Below are positions 16,554-26,157 of a stretch of 64,000 nt of DNA, piece by piece. The notes below the pieces were generated by a model. That model was not told the DNA's origin and did not search any database. It was given only the letters and a program-made list of their open reading frames with translations. Each line of letters begins with the position of its first letter. Within the stretch, counting starts at the first letter, position 1. A program made the translations under genes and the position numbers. The stretch is from an uncultured Pelagibacteraceae bacterium. GTDB lineage: Bacteria; Pseudomonadota; Alphaproteobacteria; Pelagibacterales; Pelagibacteraceae. The stretch covers positions 1 to 64,000 of the forward strand of contig CACHRU010000001.1 of assembly GCA_902582345.1 (NCBI GenBank), in the 5' to 3' direction.

Positions 16554-16574
16554 ATTATGATGTATAACTAAATT

Positions 16575-17327
16575 ATGGAGATAAATCACAAAAAAATTTG
16601 GATTACAGGAGCTAGTAGTGGTATTGGAAAAGCTGTAGCTGAAAAATTTGCAAAGCAGGGTTGGAAAGTTGCTGTGTCAGCTAGAAGTGAAGATAAATTA
16701 TTAGAAATGTCAAAAAATCAAAACATATTTTCTTTTCCTTGTGATGTTACAAAAAAAGATCAAGTACAAAATACTTTTCAAAAAATTATTGATAGTTTTG
16801 GAGGAGTTGACATATGTTTATTTTCAAGTGGAACTTACGAACCCAAAGATGAACAAAGAATAGATGTTGACAAAATAAAAAATGTTATAAATATAAATTT
16901 CATCGGTGTTGTAGATTGTGTGAAAGTTGTTGAAAATTACTTTAAAGAAAATAAATCAGGACAGATCTCGATTGTTTCTTCAATTGCAGGTTATAGAGGT
17001 CTTCCGAATTCAAGTGGCTACGGTCCTTCAAAGGCAGCTTTAACAAACTTTGCTGAAAGTATATACTTTGATTTTAAAAAATTTAATGTAAAAGTTTCTA
17101 TAGTTTCTCCAGGATTTATCAAAACTCCTCTTACCGATAAAAATAAATTCAGTATGCCTTTTTTAAAATCTCCTGAATATGCAGCCGATAAAATATATCA
17201 CGGCTTGATTAAAGGTAAAAGTTTTGAAATACATTTTCCAAAATCCTTAACAGTAATTTTGAAAATTTTAAGAATTCTTCCTTACAAAATTTACCTTTTT
17301 TTAGTAGATAAGTTAGTGAAGCGCTAA
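16575..17327 (+). CDS. Short-chain dehydrogenase/reductase
   Basis: 250 residues, classical SDR. Cofactor motif TGASSGIG at 11-18, NADP-type SARSEDKL after strand 2, catalytic serine in IVSSIAGYRG and the YGPSK active site (Tyr and Lys), then VSPGFIKTPLTD. The last 30 residues form a hydrophobic helix (SLTVILKILRILPYKIYLFLVDKLV), suggesting membrane attachment. SDR genes often sit near the FAD oxidoreductase/DUF1365/CFA gene set found 1-4 kb away on the opposite strand, so action on a lipid is possible. Confidence 0.9.
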   Translation: MEINHKKIWITGASSGIGKAVAEKFAKQGWKVAVSARSEDKLLEMSKNQNIFSFPCDVTKKDQVQNTFQKIIDSFGGVDICLFSSGTYEPKDEQRIDVDKIKNVININFIGVVDCVKVVENYFKENKSGQISIVSSIAGYRGLPNSSGYGPSKAALTNFAESIYFDFKKFNVKVSIVSPGFIKTPLTDKNKFSMPFLKSPEYAADKIYHGLIKGKSFEIHFPKSLTVILKILRILPYKIYLFLVDKLVKR

Positions 17328-17345
17328 ATCTAAATTTTATTTTTC

Positions 17346-17465
17346 ATGAAGAAAAAATTTACTAAACTTTTTGTATTAGGCGGTTTTTATTTCTTTTTAA
17401 TTAAAGGGGTAATTTGGCTAATAATATTTATAGCTGCATATTTTGGATTTGGGAAATTTTTTTAA
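17346..17465 (+). CDS. Small membrane protein
   Basis: A 39-residue ORF follows the SDR gene after 18 bases on the same strand. It has a basic N-terminus (MKKKFTK), then two closely spaced hydrophobic stretches joined by LIKG, ending GFGKFF. The charge layout is right for an inner-membrane miniprotein. No family recognised; no obvious RBS beyond AT-rich DNA. Confidence 0.45.
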   Translation: MKKKFTKLFVLGGFYFFLIKGVIWLIIFIAAYFGFGKFF

Positions 17466-17486
17466 TTATCCTGGAATGGATTTAGC

Positions 17487-17936
17487 TTAATCTACAAATT
17501 CCTTAATTCTCTCTAAGGTAGTCTTTTTAGGTCCGTCATATTTTATTTTATATGAATTTGATTTTGTTAAAACCTCGACACCTTTTGTGAAGATAAAAAT
17601 AAAAAAAACTAGAAAAAAAACAACAAATATTTTAGCTGGATTGTAATTGCCAGTTTCAAATACACTTTTTTTTTCTTTATTCGCTTTGTGGAAAAATTTA
17701 AAAGTTATGTAAACTGCAATTATTAAACCTATATGTGCCATAACTACACCTGCCCAACCCCATATAAATGTTGTTAAACTAAAAACATATAAGCTAAATA
17801 CTGTCGACCAAATGAAAGATAAAACAATTAATATTTGTAGTCTTACAGACTTTGGTAAGCTCCTTAGATCGGACTTTGAGTCATCAAACATTATGTTTGC
17901 ACTATCAATCATCCAATTTCGTAATTTTTCAATCAT
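17487..17936 (-). CDS. Conserved-looking membrane protein, last gene of the gcv-lipid series
   Basis: 149 residues. A charged N-terminal amphipathic part (RNWMIDSANIMFDDSKSDLRSLPKSVR), then three transmembrane helices (about 31-53, 60-80 and 103-121), and a basic tail. It lies 5 bases after the DUF3833 lipoprotein gene and so closes the minus-strand series starting at gcvT. I recognise no family. In other bacteria the same neighbourhood often holds a small membrane protein, but this one does not look like DUF2878. Confidence 0.7.
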   Translation of the reverse strand: MIEKLRNWMIDSANIMFDDSKSDLRSLPKSVRLQILIVLSFIWSTVFSLYVFSLTTFIWGWAGVVMAHIGLIIAVYITFKFFHKANKEKKSVFETGNYNPAKIFVVFFLVFFIFIFTKGVEVLTKSNSYKIKYDGPKKTTLERIKEFVD

Positions 17937-17941
17937 AATTT

Positions 17942-18466
17942 TTACTTTTTTTCAAACACTACAGTTAATTCTGCAACTTTAAAACCAAATTTTTTCATAG
18001 TAGCTCTATTAATGGCAATTTTATCATCCTGCATAAAAATCCAATCATCAAAAGTTATTTTGATATTTTTTCCTTTAACTGGTACTAACAATACATATTC
18101 AAACTTAAAAGCTGGACCGTAAGAATATCCTTTTGCGGTTCCAACTACATCTGAAGCAGTTCCCTCATAATTATGGTCATCTATTTTTTTAATAATCCAT
18201 TGACGAGTTTGTCTTTCTCCATCATTCCAATCAAAAACCTCATCTAAAATTAATTTTGAACCATCCCAGTTCCCATTTAAATCTGCTTTGAATTGTCTTG
18301 TAACTTTTCCAGATCTATTTTGTAACACCCCCCAAGCTTTAACTTTACCTGATAAATAATTTTCTATAATGAGTCTTGGTTTTTGGTCTTTAAAGTCAGT
18401 AGGTTTCATATTATTTGCACATCCAGTTAATAAAATTAGTAAAAAAAACCCAATTATTTTTTTCAT
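17942..18466 (-). CDS. DUF3833 lipoprotein
   Basis: 174 residues with a lipoprotein signal peptide (MKKIIGFFLLILLTGC; the lipobox is LTGC, cysteine 16). The body is predicted beta-rich: YLSGKVKAWGVLQNRSGKV, FDWNDGERQTRQW, YEGTASDVVGTAKG and DDWIFMQDD match DUF3833. The family recurs beside FAD oxidoreductase/DUF1365/CFA genes, and its fold suggests a lipid-binding outer-membrane-facing protein (inference). It overlaps the CFA-like gene by 4 bases. Confidence 0.88.
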   Translation of the reverse strand: MKKIIGFFLLILLTGCANNMKPTDFKDQKPRLIIENYLSGKVKAWGVLQNRSGKVTRQFKADLNGNWDGSKLILDEVFDWNDGERQTRQWIIKKIDDHNYEGTASDVVGTAKGYSYGPAFKFEYVLLVPVKGKNIKITFDDWIFMQDDKIAINRATMKKFGFKVAELTVVFEKK

Positions 18467-19653
18467 GACGAATTTCTATTAGACATTGAGAATTGAATCA
18501 AGTTAATGTTTTTAGATTTAAAACCTCCTTCACAATAAGACAAATAAAATTCCCACATTCGTTTAAAATAATCATCAAATCCTAAAAGGCTTATTTTATC
18601 CCAAACACTTAAAAAATTTTTTCTCCAGATTGCCAAAGTTTTAGCATAATCATCCGAATAATTATTCATTTTCTCAAGCTTAAGGTTATTTTTTTCTATT
18701 AATTTTTCCATAAAATTTATAGAAGGTAAAAATCCTCCTGGAAAAATGTATTTTTGAATAAAATCCTCATTTGCTCGATATCTCTCAAATAAGTCATCTT
18801 TAATAACAATTCCTTGAATAGCTGCAGTTCCATTATTATTTAATATTTTTTTAATTGTTGCAAAGTATTGGTCCATATATTTTTCACCAACCGCTTCGAT
18901 CATTTCTATTGAAGCTACATGGTCATATTTATCTTTTAAATCTCTATAATCTAAAAATTTAACGTTAACTTTATTATTCAGGCCGGACTTAAATATTCTC
19001 TTTTTTGTAAAATCAAATTGATTTTTTGAAATTGTTATACAATCAATGCTAACATCATATTTTTTTGCTAAAAATTCAGCAAAGCCGCCCCAGCCACAGC
19101 CAATTTCTAAAATCTTATTTCCTTCTTTAATATTTAGTAAATTAATAAGTTCTTGAAATTTATTTTTCTGTGCTTTTTCTAGATCATCTTTTTCGTTTTT
19201 ATAAACCCCACTTGAGTAAGTAAGAGTTTTATCTAACCATAATGAAAAAAAATCGTTACCTAAGTCATAATGCTTCGAAATATATTTTATACTTTTGGAT
19301 TTAGTATTGGACGCAAATATTTTTTTTAAAAAATTCTTTATTTTTTGTAATTTTAAACTTCCTGAAAAAGAATAAATGGTATTAATATTTCTTGCAGTAA
19401 GTTCTATTAAATTAGTTAAATTTGTGGTGTAAAAATCTCTTTTTATATGTGCTTCGCCTAAAGCCGAGCTTCCACCTAGTATAACATTTAAATAAAAACT
19501 TGGGTTATTAATTTTAATATCTGTAGATAGTTTGCTTTCTAAATCCCCAAAATGAAAAACTTTCCCATCGTAATTGATTAATTTTAAATTTCCTTGTGAA
19601 ATATTTTTTAGTTTATTTAAAACAAATTTTTCAGAAATTTTGATTAAACTCAT
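18463..19653 (-). CDS. cfa: Cyclopropane-fatty-acyl-phospholipid synthase-like methyltransferase
   Basis: 396 residues. The C-terminal two-thirds is a SAM methyltransferase: YDLGNDFFSLWLDKTLTYSSGVY, SAM loop LEIGCGWGGFAEFLA near 180-195, EMIEAVG and YIFPGGFLPS, all CFA-synthase features. CFA enzymes add a methylene from SAM across a double bond of a membrane phospholipid. Paralogues in this FAD/DUF1365 setting (UfaM-type in Rhodobacter) instead methylate trans-unsaturated chains on the way to furan fatty acids. It overlaps both neighbours by 1-4 bases. Confidence 0.9.
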   Translation of the reverse strand: MSLIKISEKFVLNKLKNISQGNLKLINYDGKVFHFGDLESKLSTDIKINNPSFYLNVILGGSSALGEAHIKRDFYTTNLTNLIELTARNINTIYSFSGSLKLQKIKNFLKKIFASNTKSKSIKYISKHYDLGNDFFSLWLDKTLTYSSGVYKNEKDDLEKAQKNKFQELINLLNIKEGNKILEIGCGWGGFAEFLAKKYDVSIDCITISKNQFDFTKKRIFKSGLNNKVNVKFLDYRDLKDKYDHVASIEMIEAVGEKYMDQYFATIKKILNNNGTAAIQGIVIKDDLFERYRANEDFIQKYIFPGGFLPSINFMEKLIEKNNLKLEKMNNYSDDYAKTLAIWRKNFLSVWDKISLLGFDDYFKRMWEFYLSYCEGGFKSKNINLIQFSMSNRNSS

Positions 19654-20411
19654 TAATTTTCCTCAAAACTTAAATTATTTTTTAATTTAACTTCTCTCTT
19701 TCGATATATTGCCCCTTTTTTCCATAAAAGTAATGCTTCATAATGTATCGAACTTATAATTTTTATTGTCATTAATGGATACTTTAAAAAATTAATTGCA
19801 AGCTGTTTAAAACTAAATTCTTTTTTATCTCCCGTTTGAGTTGCAGTTAAAATTGTTCCATCGGCATCTGTTTGTTTTATAAAAACTGATAGCTTGTCGT
19901 TTGGATTTAATAATTTAAAATTGTAAAAAGTTTCCATATCCATAAAAGGAGATACATAAAACTTTTTTCTACATTTTTGAATTATTTCCTCATTGTTTTT
20001 AATTTTAAAAATATACGTATGCTGTTCATTAAAAGTATTTTTTACCTCGTAAAAAATTGCTACTAATTTTTCTTTTTCATAGCAATAAAAAATGCTTAAA
20101 GGATTAAAAACGTACCCGAGTATTCTGGGATAACAAAGCACTTTGATGTTTGTTATATTTTCTTTTATCCGGAATTTTTTTAGATTTGAAATTACCCAGT
20201 CCTTCAAATTACCTCCGTCTCGATCTCCATGATCTTTGTCATAAAAACTAAAAACATTAAATTTGTTATGTGAAAAGATACCTATTGAATTGTCCAAAAA
20301 ATTAATCTCATCTAAATCGATTAAAAGTGAAAAAGTTTTATATTTTAAAAAATGCCTAACAGGCTTAAATCTTGTATGAGTTACTTCTCCGTTATATATG
20401 CAAGAGTTCAT
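19653..20411 (-). CDS. DUF1365 family protein
   Basis: 252 residues. The start CIYNGEVTHTRFKPVRHFLKYKTFSLLIDLDEI and the block LCYPRILGYVFNPLSIFYCYE, then NTFNEQH and FYVSPFMDM, are diagnostic of DUF1365. The family is nearly always encoded next to an FAD amine-oxidase-like enzyme and a CFA-like methyltransferase, as here, with one-base overlaps on both sides. Its biochemical step is not settled; participation in modification of unsaturated fatty acids is inferred from that linkage. Confidence 0.92.
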   Translation of the reverse strand: MNSCIYNGEVTHTRFKPVRHFLKYKTFSLLIDLDEINFLDNSIGIFSHNKFNVFSFYDKDHGDRDGGNLKDWVISNLKKFRIKENITNIKVLCYPRILGYVFNPLSIFYCYEKEKLVAIFYEVKNTFNEQHTYIFKIKNNEEIIQKCRKKFYVSPFMDMETFYNFKLLNPNDKLSVFIKQTDADGTILTATQTGDKKEFSFKQLAINFLKYPLMTIKIISSIHYEALLLWKKGAIYRKREVKLKNNLSFEEN

Positions 20412-21637
20412 TAAATTTTAAAACTATTAATTAATTCGATTGATGATTTTAATCCATCTTCATGGAAACCGTAACCGAAATAACTGCCACAAAACCAGGT
20501 TCTTTTTCTACCTTGAATCAAATGTAAATCTTTTTGAAGTAGCGTATTTTCAGTGTTTAAGTATGGATGAGTAAAATTTATTTTATTTATAATTAAGTTA
20601 TCTTGAACATTATGGATAGGATTTAATGTTAAAAAATAGTTTGTTGGTGTTTTTAAATTTTGAAGTTTGTTTAACCAATAAGTTATACACGTTTTTTTCC
20701 CGTCTGAAATAGAGTTCCAACTAGACCAGGCTCTTTTTTTTTGAGGCATTAGACTTTCATCAGTATGTAAAATAGCTTCATTTTTTACATATTTAAATTT
20801 TTCTAAAATATTTTTTTCCTGTAAAGTCGGTTTTTCTAGCATGTCTAAACTTTCATCAGCATGTGAAGCTAAAACTACTTGATCATAATCCATATACTCA
20901 TTTCCAATCATTATTCGAATATTATCATTGCTTCTGACTATTTTACTCACTTTATAATTTTTAAATATTTCACCACTGATTTTATCAGTTACTTTTTTAA
21001 CATAAGCTCTGCTTCTATTTGAAACCGTATACCACTGCGGTCTATTTTTTAATTTAAATAAACCGTGGTTTATAAAAAAATTTAAAAAAAATTTTATTGG
21101 CATTTTTTTTGCTTTATCAAAAGGCATCGACCAAATAGCTGCAACCATAGGTATTATATGATACTCTATAAAATATTTTGAAAGTTTTTTTTTATTTAAA
21201 AAATCACCTAAAGTTTGTTCTGTTATTTTATTTTTAAGTATTTTTGGTGCGGTTTTGTAAAAAGATATAATTTCTTTTATCATTATTAAAAATTTAAAAT
21301 TAAATAAATTAAGTCTATTTGCAAAAATTCCGCTAAATCCACTTCCGCTATATTCTATGTTGGTATTTTTTATTGAAACAGAGAAAGACATATCGCTTTT
21401 TTCATATGGAACATCTAGATCTCTAAAAAATTTAACTAGATTTGGGTATGTTACTTCATTAAAAACAATAAAGCCTAGATCAACCGGTACAATTTTAGAA
21501 CCCTCTTTGATATCGTAGGTAAAAGAATGTCCACCAAAATGATCATCTTTCTCATATAAATCGACTTTAAATTTTTTTGACAAAAAGTAAGCGGAAGATA
21601 GTCCAGATATACCAGAGCCAATTACTGCTATTTTCAT
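20411..21637 (-). CDS. FAD-dependent amine-oxidase-like oxidoreductase
   Basis: 408 residues, with the FAD-binding Rossmann motif GSGISGLSSAYFLSK at 7-21, DLYEKDDHFGGHSFTYDI at about 26-43, and the C-terminal dinucleotide-closing motif FCGSYFGYGFHEDGLKS. The overall pattern is the NAD(P)/FAD 'amine oxidase' type found with DUF1365 and CFA-like genes (UfaD/CfaA-like in furan fatty acid clusters). It probably desaturates or isomerises a phospholipid acyl chain. It follows gcvP by only 3 bases, linking the lipid genes to the gcv operon. Confidence 0.85.
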   Translation of the reverse strand: MKIAVIGSGISGLSSAYFLSKKFKVDLYEKDDHFGGHSFTYDIKEGSKIVPVDLGFIVFNEVTYPNLVKFFRDLDVPYEKSDMSFSVSIKNTNIEYSGSGFSGIFANRLNLFNFKFLIMIKEIISFYKTAPKILKNKITEQTLGDFLNKKKLSKYFIEYHIIPMVAAIWSMPFDKAKKMPIKFFLNFFINHGLFKLKNRPQWYTVSNRSRAYVKKVTDKISGEIFKNYKVSKIVRSNDNIRIMIGNEYMDYDQVVLASHADESLDMLEKPTLQEKNILEKFKYVKNEAILHTDESLMPQKKRAWSSWNSISDGKKTCITYWLNKLQNLKTPTNYFLTLNPIHNVQDNLIINKINFTHPYLNTENTLLQKDLHLIQGRKRTWFCGSYFGYGFHEDGLKSSIELINSFKI

Positions 21638-21640
21638 TAA

Positions 21641-24508
21641 TCAAGCAGCTTCATCTTTGTATTCATCCATTGATGGGCAAGAACACACAAGATTTCTATC
21701 TCCGTAAACATTATCAACTCTCGCGACTGGCGGCCAATATTTATTGTTTTTTACAAACTCAGTTGGAAAAGCCGCCTCTTCTCGAGTGTATTTATGTTTC
21801 CATTCATTTGAAGCTAATTCAATGTAAGTGTGAGGAGCGTTTTTTAATGGATTATCAATTTTATCAAATTTTGATGACTCCACTAAATCAATCTCTTTTT
21901 TTATTTTAATTAATGCATTACAAAACTTATCTATTTCTTCTAAATTTTCACTTTCTGTAGGCTCTATCATTATTGTTCCTGCAACCGGCCAAGACATAGT
22001 TGGGGCATGATAACCAAAATCAATTAATCTTTTAGCTAAATCTTCTTCTGAAATTCCTGATCTAGCTTTAATTGGTCTAATATCTATTATGCACTCATGG
22101 GCTACATTTCCATTTTTTCCAGTGTATAAAACTTTGTAGTCTTTAGATAATTTCTTCGAAATATAATTCGCGTTTAAAATTGAAATTTGTGAAGCTTTTT
22201 TCAAACCCTCGGCCCCCATCATCTTTATATACATCCAAGATATAGGTAAAATACTTGAACTTCCCCAAGGTGCAGCCGAAACAGCTCCCATTCCGTTTTT
22301 TGGTCCTGCATCTTTAATTATTGCATGAGTTGGTAGAAAATCAGCTAAATGTTTTGCGCACGCAATTGGTCCCATTCCTGGTCCTCCACCTCCATGTGGA
22401 ATGCAAAATGTTTTATGCAAATTAATATGACAAACATCTGGTCCAAATTTTCCTGGTTTTGCAATACCAACTAAAGCATTTAAATTTGCTCCATCCATAT
22501 ATACCTGGCCACCATGTTTATGAATAACATCACAAATTTCAATAATTTTTTCTTCAAATACTCCATGAGTTGACGGGTAAGTAACCATTAAAGCGGCTAA
22601 ATTTTTTGAATATTTTTCTGCTTTATTTTTCAAATCATCTAGATCCACGTTACCGTCTTCATCACAATTTACAACAACTACTTTCATCCCACTCATTTGA
22701 GCACTTGCTGGATTTGTTCCATGCGCAGAGTTCGGAATTAAACATACATCTCGACTACCTTGTCCATTACTTTCATGAAATTTTCTTATTGTCATTAACC
22801 CAGCGTATTCACCCTGAGCGCCAGAATTTGGTTGTAAAGAAACTGCGTCATATCCGGTAATTTCTTTTAAATCATTTATCAGGTCATTAAATAGAATTTT
22901 ATACCCTTCCATTTGGTCAGTTGGTACAAATGGATGAGGCAAAGAAAATTCCTTCCAAGTAATAGGCATTAACTCGGCTGTTGCATTTAGTTTCATAGTA
23001 CAAGAACCTAGAGCAATCATAGATCGATTTAGTGCTATGTCACAATCTTCGAGTTTTTTTAAATACCTTAGCATCTCAGTTTCTGAATGATATTTATTGA
23101 AAACAGGATGAGTTAGATACTTTGATGTTCTTAAAAGGTTTTTAGGAAGATTATTAAGCTCAACTTTTACATCTTGATTAATTATTTTAGAAACTCCAAA
23201 TACTTTTAACAATGTATTAACATCATTAAGTTTTTTCGCTTCGTCAAATGCTACTGATATGTATTTGTCATTAACTTTTCTTAAGTTAATATTCTCACTT
23301 AAGGCACTTTGATAAATAGAGTTTGTTTTATCTTTTGTTTCAATTGTTACTGTGTCAAAAAAATGGTCTGACAAAATTTGGAAGCCGCCTTTTTTAATTT
23401 CATCAGCAAATAATTTTGCTAATTTAGAGGTTCTATTGGCTATTTTAAGTATACCATCAGGCCCATGATAAATAGCAAAGGCTGCAGATATTATTGCTAA
23501 TAATGCTTGGGCTGTGCATATATTACTGGTTGCCTTATCTCTTCTGATATGTTGCTCCCTAGTTTGTAAAGAAAGTCTGTATGCTTTTTTTCCGTGTCTA
23601 TCTTTCGATACACCTATAATTCTACCAGGCATTGATCTTTTAAATTCTTCTTTAGTAGCAAAAAATGCTGCATGTGGACCGCCGTAACCCATAGGAATAC
23701 CAAACCTTTGAGCACTACCTACAGCTATATCAGCGCCAAGCTCTGCTGGAGTTTTTAATCTGGCTAAGGATAATAAATCACATATTAAAATTGCTTTTCC
23801 ATTTTTTTTATGAATTAGACTAATACTTTCGCTTGGATCTATTATCTCACCCAGAGTTCCAGGATAAGCTAAAACCCCGCAAATTATATCTTGATTAATT
23901 TTTGTAAGCTCCTTTTTTTCATCGCCTATAATAAGTTCTAATCCAAAAGGCTTTGTACGAGTTTTAATAAGATCAATTGTCTGTGGGTTGCAATTACTTG
24001 AAATAAATATTTTTTTTGCGTTTGTTTTATCTAATCGTTGAGATAAGCCGACTGCTTCTGCTGTAGCAGTTGCTTCGTCAAGTAAAGAAGCGTTAGCAAT
24101 ATCCATTCCTGTAAGATCAATAATTGTTTGTTGAAAATTTAAAAGCATTTCGAGACGTCCTTGAGCTACTTCAGGTTGGTAAGGTGTATAAGAAGTATAC
24201 CAGCCAGGGTTTTCTAGGATATTTCTTAAGATTATATTTGGAGTAATAGAATTATAGTATCCCATACCAATAAAGTTTCTAAAAATTTTATTTTTTTTAG
24301 ATATAGATTTTAATTTTTTTAAGGCATCATTTTCAGACAACGGCTCATCTATATTAAGATCATCTTTTAATAAAATTTTTTCTGGAACAGTATTTTTCAT
24401 TAAATCTTCAAGCGAGCTATATCCTACATGTTTCAGCATTTTTGATTGCTCATCATCTGAAGGTCCAATGTGTCTTTTTATGAATTCTTTTGAGTTATCA
24501 TCAATCAT
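21641..24508 (-). CDS. gcvP: Glycine dehydrogenase (decarboxylating), P protein
   Basis: 955 residues, the full-length fused P protein. Seen: N-terminal RHIGPSDDEQSKML, YTPYQPEVAQGRLE, and the PLP site HINLHKTFCIPHGGGGPG in the C-terminal half. It decarboxylates glycine and passes the aminomethyl group to lipoyl-GcvH. Its start lies next to the gcvH stop without a gap. The lipoamide dehydrogenase (L protein) is not in the window. In SAR11 relatives the system supports conversion between glycine, serine and one-carbon units. Confidence 0.98.
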   Translation of the reverse strand: MIDDNSKEFIKRHIGPSDDEQSKMLKHVGYSSLEDLMKNTVPEKILLKDDLNIDEPLSENDALKKLKSISKKNKIFRNFIGMGYYNSITPNIILRNILENPGWYTSYTPYQPEVAQGRLEMLLNFQQTIIDLTGMDIANASLLDEATATAEAVGLSQRLDKTNAKKIFISSNCNPQTIDLIKTRTKPFGLELIIGDEKKELTKINQDIICGVLAYPGTLGEIIDPSESISLIHKKNGKAILICDLLSLARLKTPAELGADIAVGSAQRFGIPMGYGGPHAAFFATKEEFKRSMPGRIIGVSKDRHGKKAYRLSLQTREQHIRRDKATSNICTAQALLAIISAAFAIYHGPDGILKIANRTSKLAKLFADEIKKGGFQILSDHFFDTVTIETKDKTNSIYQSALSENINLRKVNDKYISVAFDEAKKLNDVNTLLKVFGVSKIINQDVKVELNNLPKNLLRTSKYLTHPVFNKYHSETEMLRYLKKLEDCDIALNRSMIALGSCTMKLNATAELMPITWKEFSLPHPFVPTDQMEGYKILFNDLINDLKEITGYDAVSLQPNSGAQGEYAGLMTIRKFHESNGQGSRDVCLIPNSAHGTNPASAQMSGMKVVVVNCDEDGNVDLDDLKNKAEKYSKNLAALMVTYPSTHGVFEEKIIEICDVIHKHGGQVYMDGANLNALVGIAKPGKFGPDVCHINLHKTFCIPHGGGGPGMGPIACAKHLADFLPTHAIIKDAGPKNGMGAVSAAPWGSSSILPISWMYIKMMGAEGLKKASQISILNANYISKKLSKDYKVLYTGKNGNVAHECIIDIRPIKARSGISEEDLAKRLIDFGYHAPTMSWPVAGTIMIEPTESENLEEIDKFCNALIKIKKEIDLVESSKFDKIDNPLKNAPHTYIELASNEWKHKYTREEAAFPTEFVKNNKYWPPVARVDNVYGDRNLVCSCPSMDEYKDEAA

Positions 24509-24889
24509 TTAACTTGGATTCTCCTTACAAAATTTATCGTACTCATCTTTGGACATTAATGTTTCAAGTTCGCTTTTATCTTTAATCTTTAATTTAAAGA
24601 ACCAATTCGCTCCCTCTGGATCTCCATTAACACTACTTGGATCATCAGCTATAGCTTTGTTACCTTCAGTAACTTCTCCAGAAATTGGTGAGTAAACATC
24701 GCTAGCTGCCTTAGTTGACTCTACAACAGCGGCTTGCCCTTCTTTCTCTATAGATTTTCCTGCTTCAGGTACTTCAACAAAAACTATATCTCCAAGCATT
24801 TCAGTTGCATGTTTAGTTATACCAACTGTTGCTATATCACCTTCTAAAGTGACCCACTCATGTTTCTTTGAAAATTTTTTTTCACTCAT
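24509..24889 (-). CDS. gcvH: Glycine cleavage system H protein
   Basis: 126 residues with the lipoyl-domain signature [20 protein letters not shown]60 is the lipoylated lysine. HEWV near residue 10 and the C-terminal NWFFKLKI block are also canonical. It carries the aminomethyl group between GcvP, GcvT and the L protein. It lies 14 bases after gcvT and directly abuts gcvP. Confidence 0.97.
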   Translation of the reverse strand: MSEKKFSKKHEWVTLEGDIATVGITKHATEMLGDIVFVEVPEAGKSIEKEGQAAVVESTKAASDVYSPISGEVTEGNKAIADDPSSVNGDPEGANWFFKLKIKDKSELETLMSKDEYDKFCKENPS

Positions 24890-24903
24890 TTTTACCTCAC
24901 TTA

Positions 24904-25998
24904 TTATTTAACATAACTTTTTTTGTAAAATGGCAGTTCTGAAACTTTACCTTCATATTTTTTCCCTCTGACCTCAAGCTGTATTGAAGTTCCAATTTCA
25001 GAAAATTCCGATTTAATATAACCCATCGCAACTGGTCTGTTTACACTTGGACCAAAAGTTCCACTTGTAACAAACCCTATTTCTTCACCATTAGAAGAAA
25101 AAATTTTTGTATTTTCACGAGCTATCACTTTTCCCTCGGGTTTTATACCTACTCTTATCTTTTCACTTCCATTTGTTAATAAATCTTTTATTTTGTTCCA
25201 ACCATTAAAACCACCGACTTCTTTCCTTTTTTTTGCAATTGCCCATTTAAGATTAGCTTCTACAGGATTTATCTTTTCAGTTAAATCATGACCGTATAAA
25301 CATAGTCCTGCTTCTAGTCTTAATGTATCTCTAGCACCTAAACCTATAGGCTTGACTCCATTTTTCATTAAGAAATTGATAAGATTTTTTACTTTTTTAT
25401 TAGAAATTGAAATTTCAAAACCGTCCTCACCTGTGTATCCAGATCTTGTTATGTAAAGACTTTCACTATCATAACTAAAATTATTTCCCGACATGAATTT
25501 TAATTCTGAAACGCCTGGTATGAGTTTTTCCAGAATTTCTACTGACTTTGGTCCTTGTAAAGCTATTAAAGATAAATCATTGTTCAAAAAATACTTATGA
25601 TTTTTATCTAAAAATTTAGATATATGTTTGATGTCATTTTCTTTACAAGCCGCATTTAAAATTATACAGAAGCCTTTATTTGTTTTTGTAACGATTAAAT
25701 CATCTATAATTCCACCACTTTCATTTAGTAAAAAAGAATATTTTGAGTGATTGACTTTTAATGACTTTAAATCCGAAGGAATAATTTTTTCTAAGGACTC
25801 AACTAGTGTTTCATCTCCCTCTAAAAAAAATTGCCCCATATGTGAGACATCGAAAAAACCTGCATGGGTCCTTGTTGAAATGTGCTCTTTAACTATTCCA
25901 TCTTTATATTGGATAGGCATTTCATAACCTGCGAAAGGAACAAATTTTGCTCCTAAACTTTTGTGCAAATCGTATAAAGCTGTTTTTTGTACACCCAT
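24904..25998 (-). CDS. gcvT: Glycine cleavage system T protein (aminomethyltransferase)
   Basis: 364 residues from the ATG at 25998. An in-frame ATG at 26019 lies inside the P1 helix of the second riboswitch aptamer and has no RBS of its own; the downstream ATG has AAAGAG 5 bases ahead and the usual family N-terminus ([24 protein letters not shown]). Motifs: [45 protein letters not shown]. It transfers the methylene group to tetrahydrofolate and releases ammonia. First gene after the glycine riboswitch. Confidence 0.97.
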   Translation of the reverse strand: MGVQKTALYDLHKSLGAKFVPFAGYEMPIQYKDGIVKEHISTRTHAGFFDVSHMGQFFLEGDETLVESLEKIIPSDLKSLKVNHSKYSFLLNESGGIIDDLIVTKTNKGFCIILNAACKENDIKHISKFLDKNHKYFLNNDLSLIALQGPKSVEILEKLIPGVSELKFMSGNNFSYDSESLYITRSGYTGEDGFEISISNKKVKNLINFLMKNGVKPIGLGARDTLRLEAGLCLYGHDLTEKINPVEANLKWAIAKKRKEVGGFNGWNKIKDLLTNGSEKIRVGIKPEGKVIARENTKIFSSNGEEIGFVTSGTFGPSVNRPVAMGYIKSEFSEIGTSIQLEVRGKKYEGKVSELPFYKKSYVK

Positions 25999-26018
25999 AA
26001 TAACTCTTTTGTACCCCA

Positions 26019-26157
26019 TCTGTTTTGGAACCTGAGAGATTTACTCCTTCGGTGAGGCAAAGCCTGCTTTCCAGAGTTATTACGGCAACGGTCCTTTTGC
26101 CTGAGAGTTTCCGGGGTGGTTGCTCCTTCGGCGCTATATTTTATAGACTCTCCCGTT
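26019..26157 (-). promoter_or_regulatory. Tandem glycine riboswitch in the gcvT leader
   Basis: On the minus strand two aptamers follow each other. Aptamer I (about 26157-26090) has GGGAGAG, the core GCCGAAGGAGCAA and CTCTCAGGCAAAAGGAC. Aptamer II (about 26076-26019) has ACCGAAGGAGTAA and CTCTCAGG, closed by TCTG (26072-26075) with CAGA (26019-26022). This is the classic cooperative glycine riboswitch. A 10-base segment of the aptamer II 5' side (26073-26082) is exactly complementary to the gcvT RBS and start region (25998-26007), so glycine binding should free the RBS, giving an ON switch. No terminator with T run is visible. Confidence 0.95.

Noticed and set aside
21577-22860. Long reading frames antisense to gcvP and other conserved genes (also opposite acnA, amt and the oxidoreductase at 60 kb)
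   Set aside because: They lack known motifs and RBS, and lie wholly inside strongly supported genes; they reflect codon bias of the real strand.
26017-26019. First in-frame ATG of gcvT
   Set aside because: It sits within the P1 helix of the glycine aptamer, has no RBS, and adds residues that are not part of the family N-terminus.
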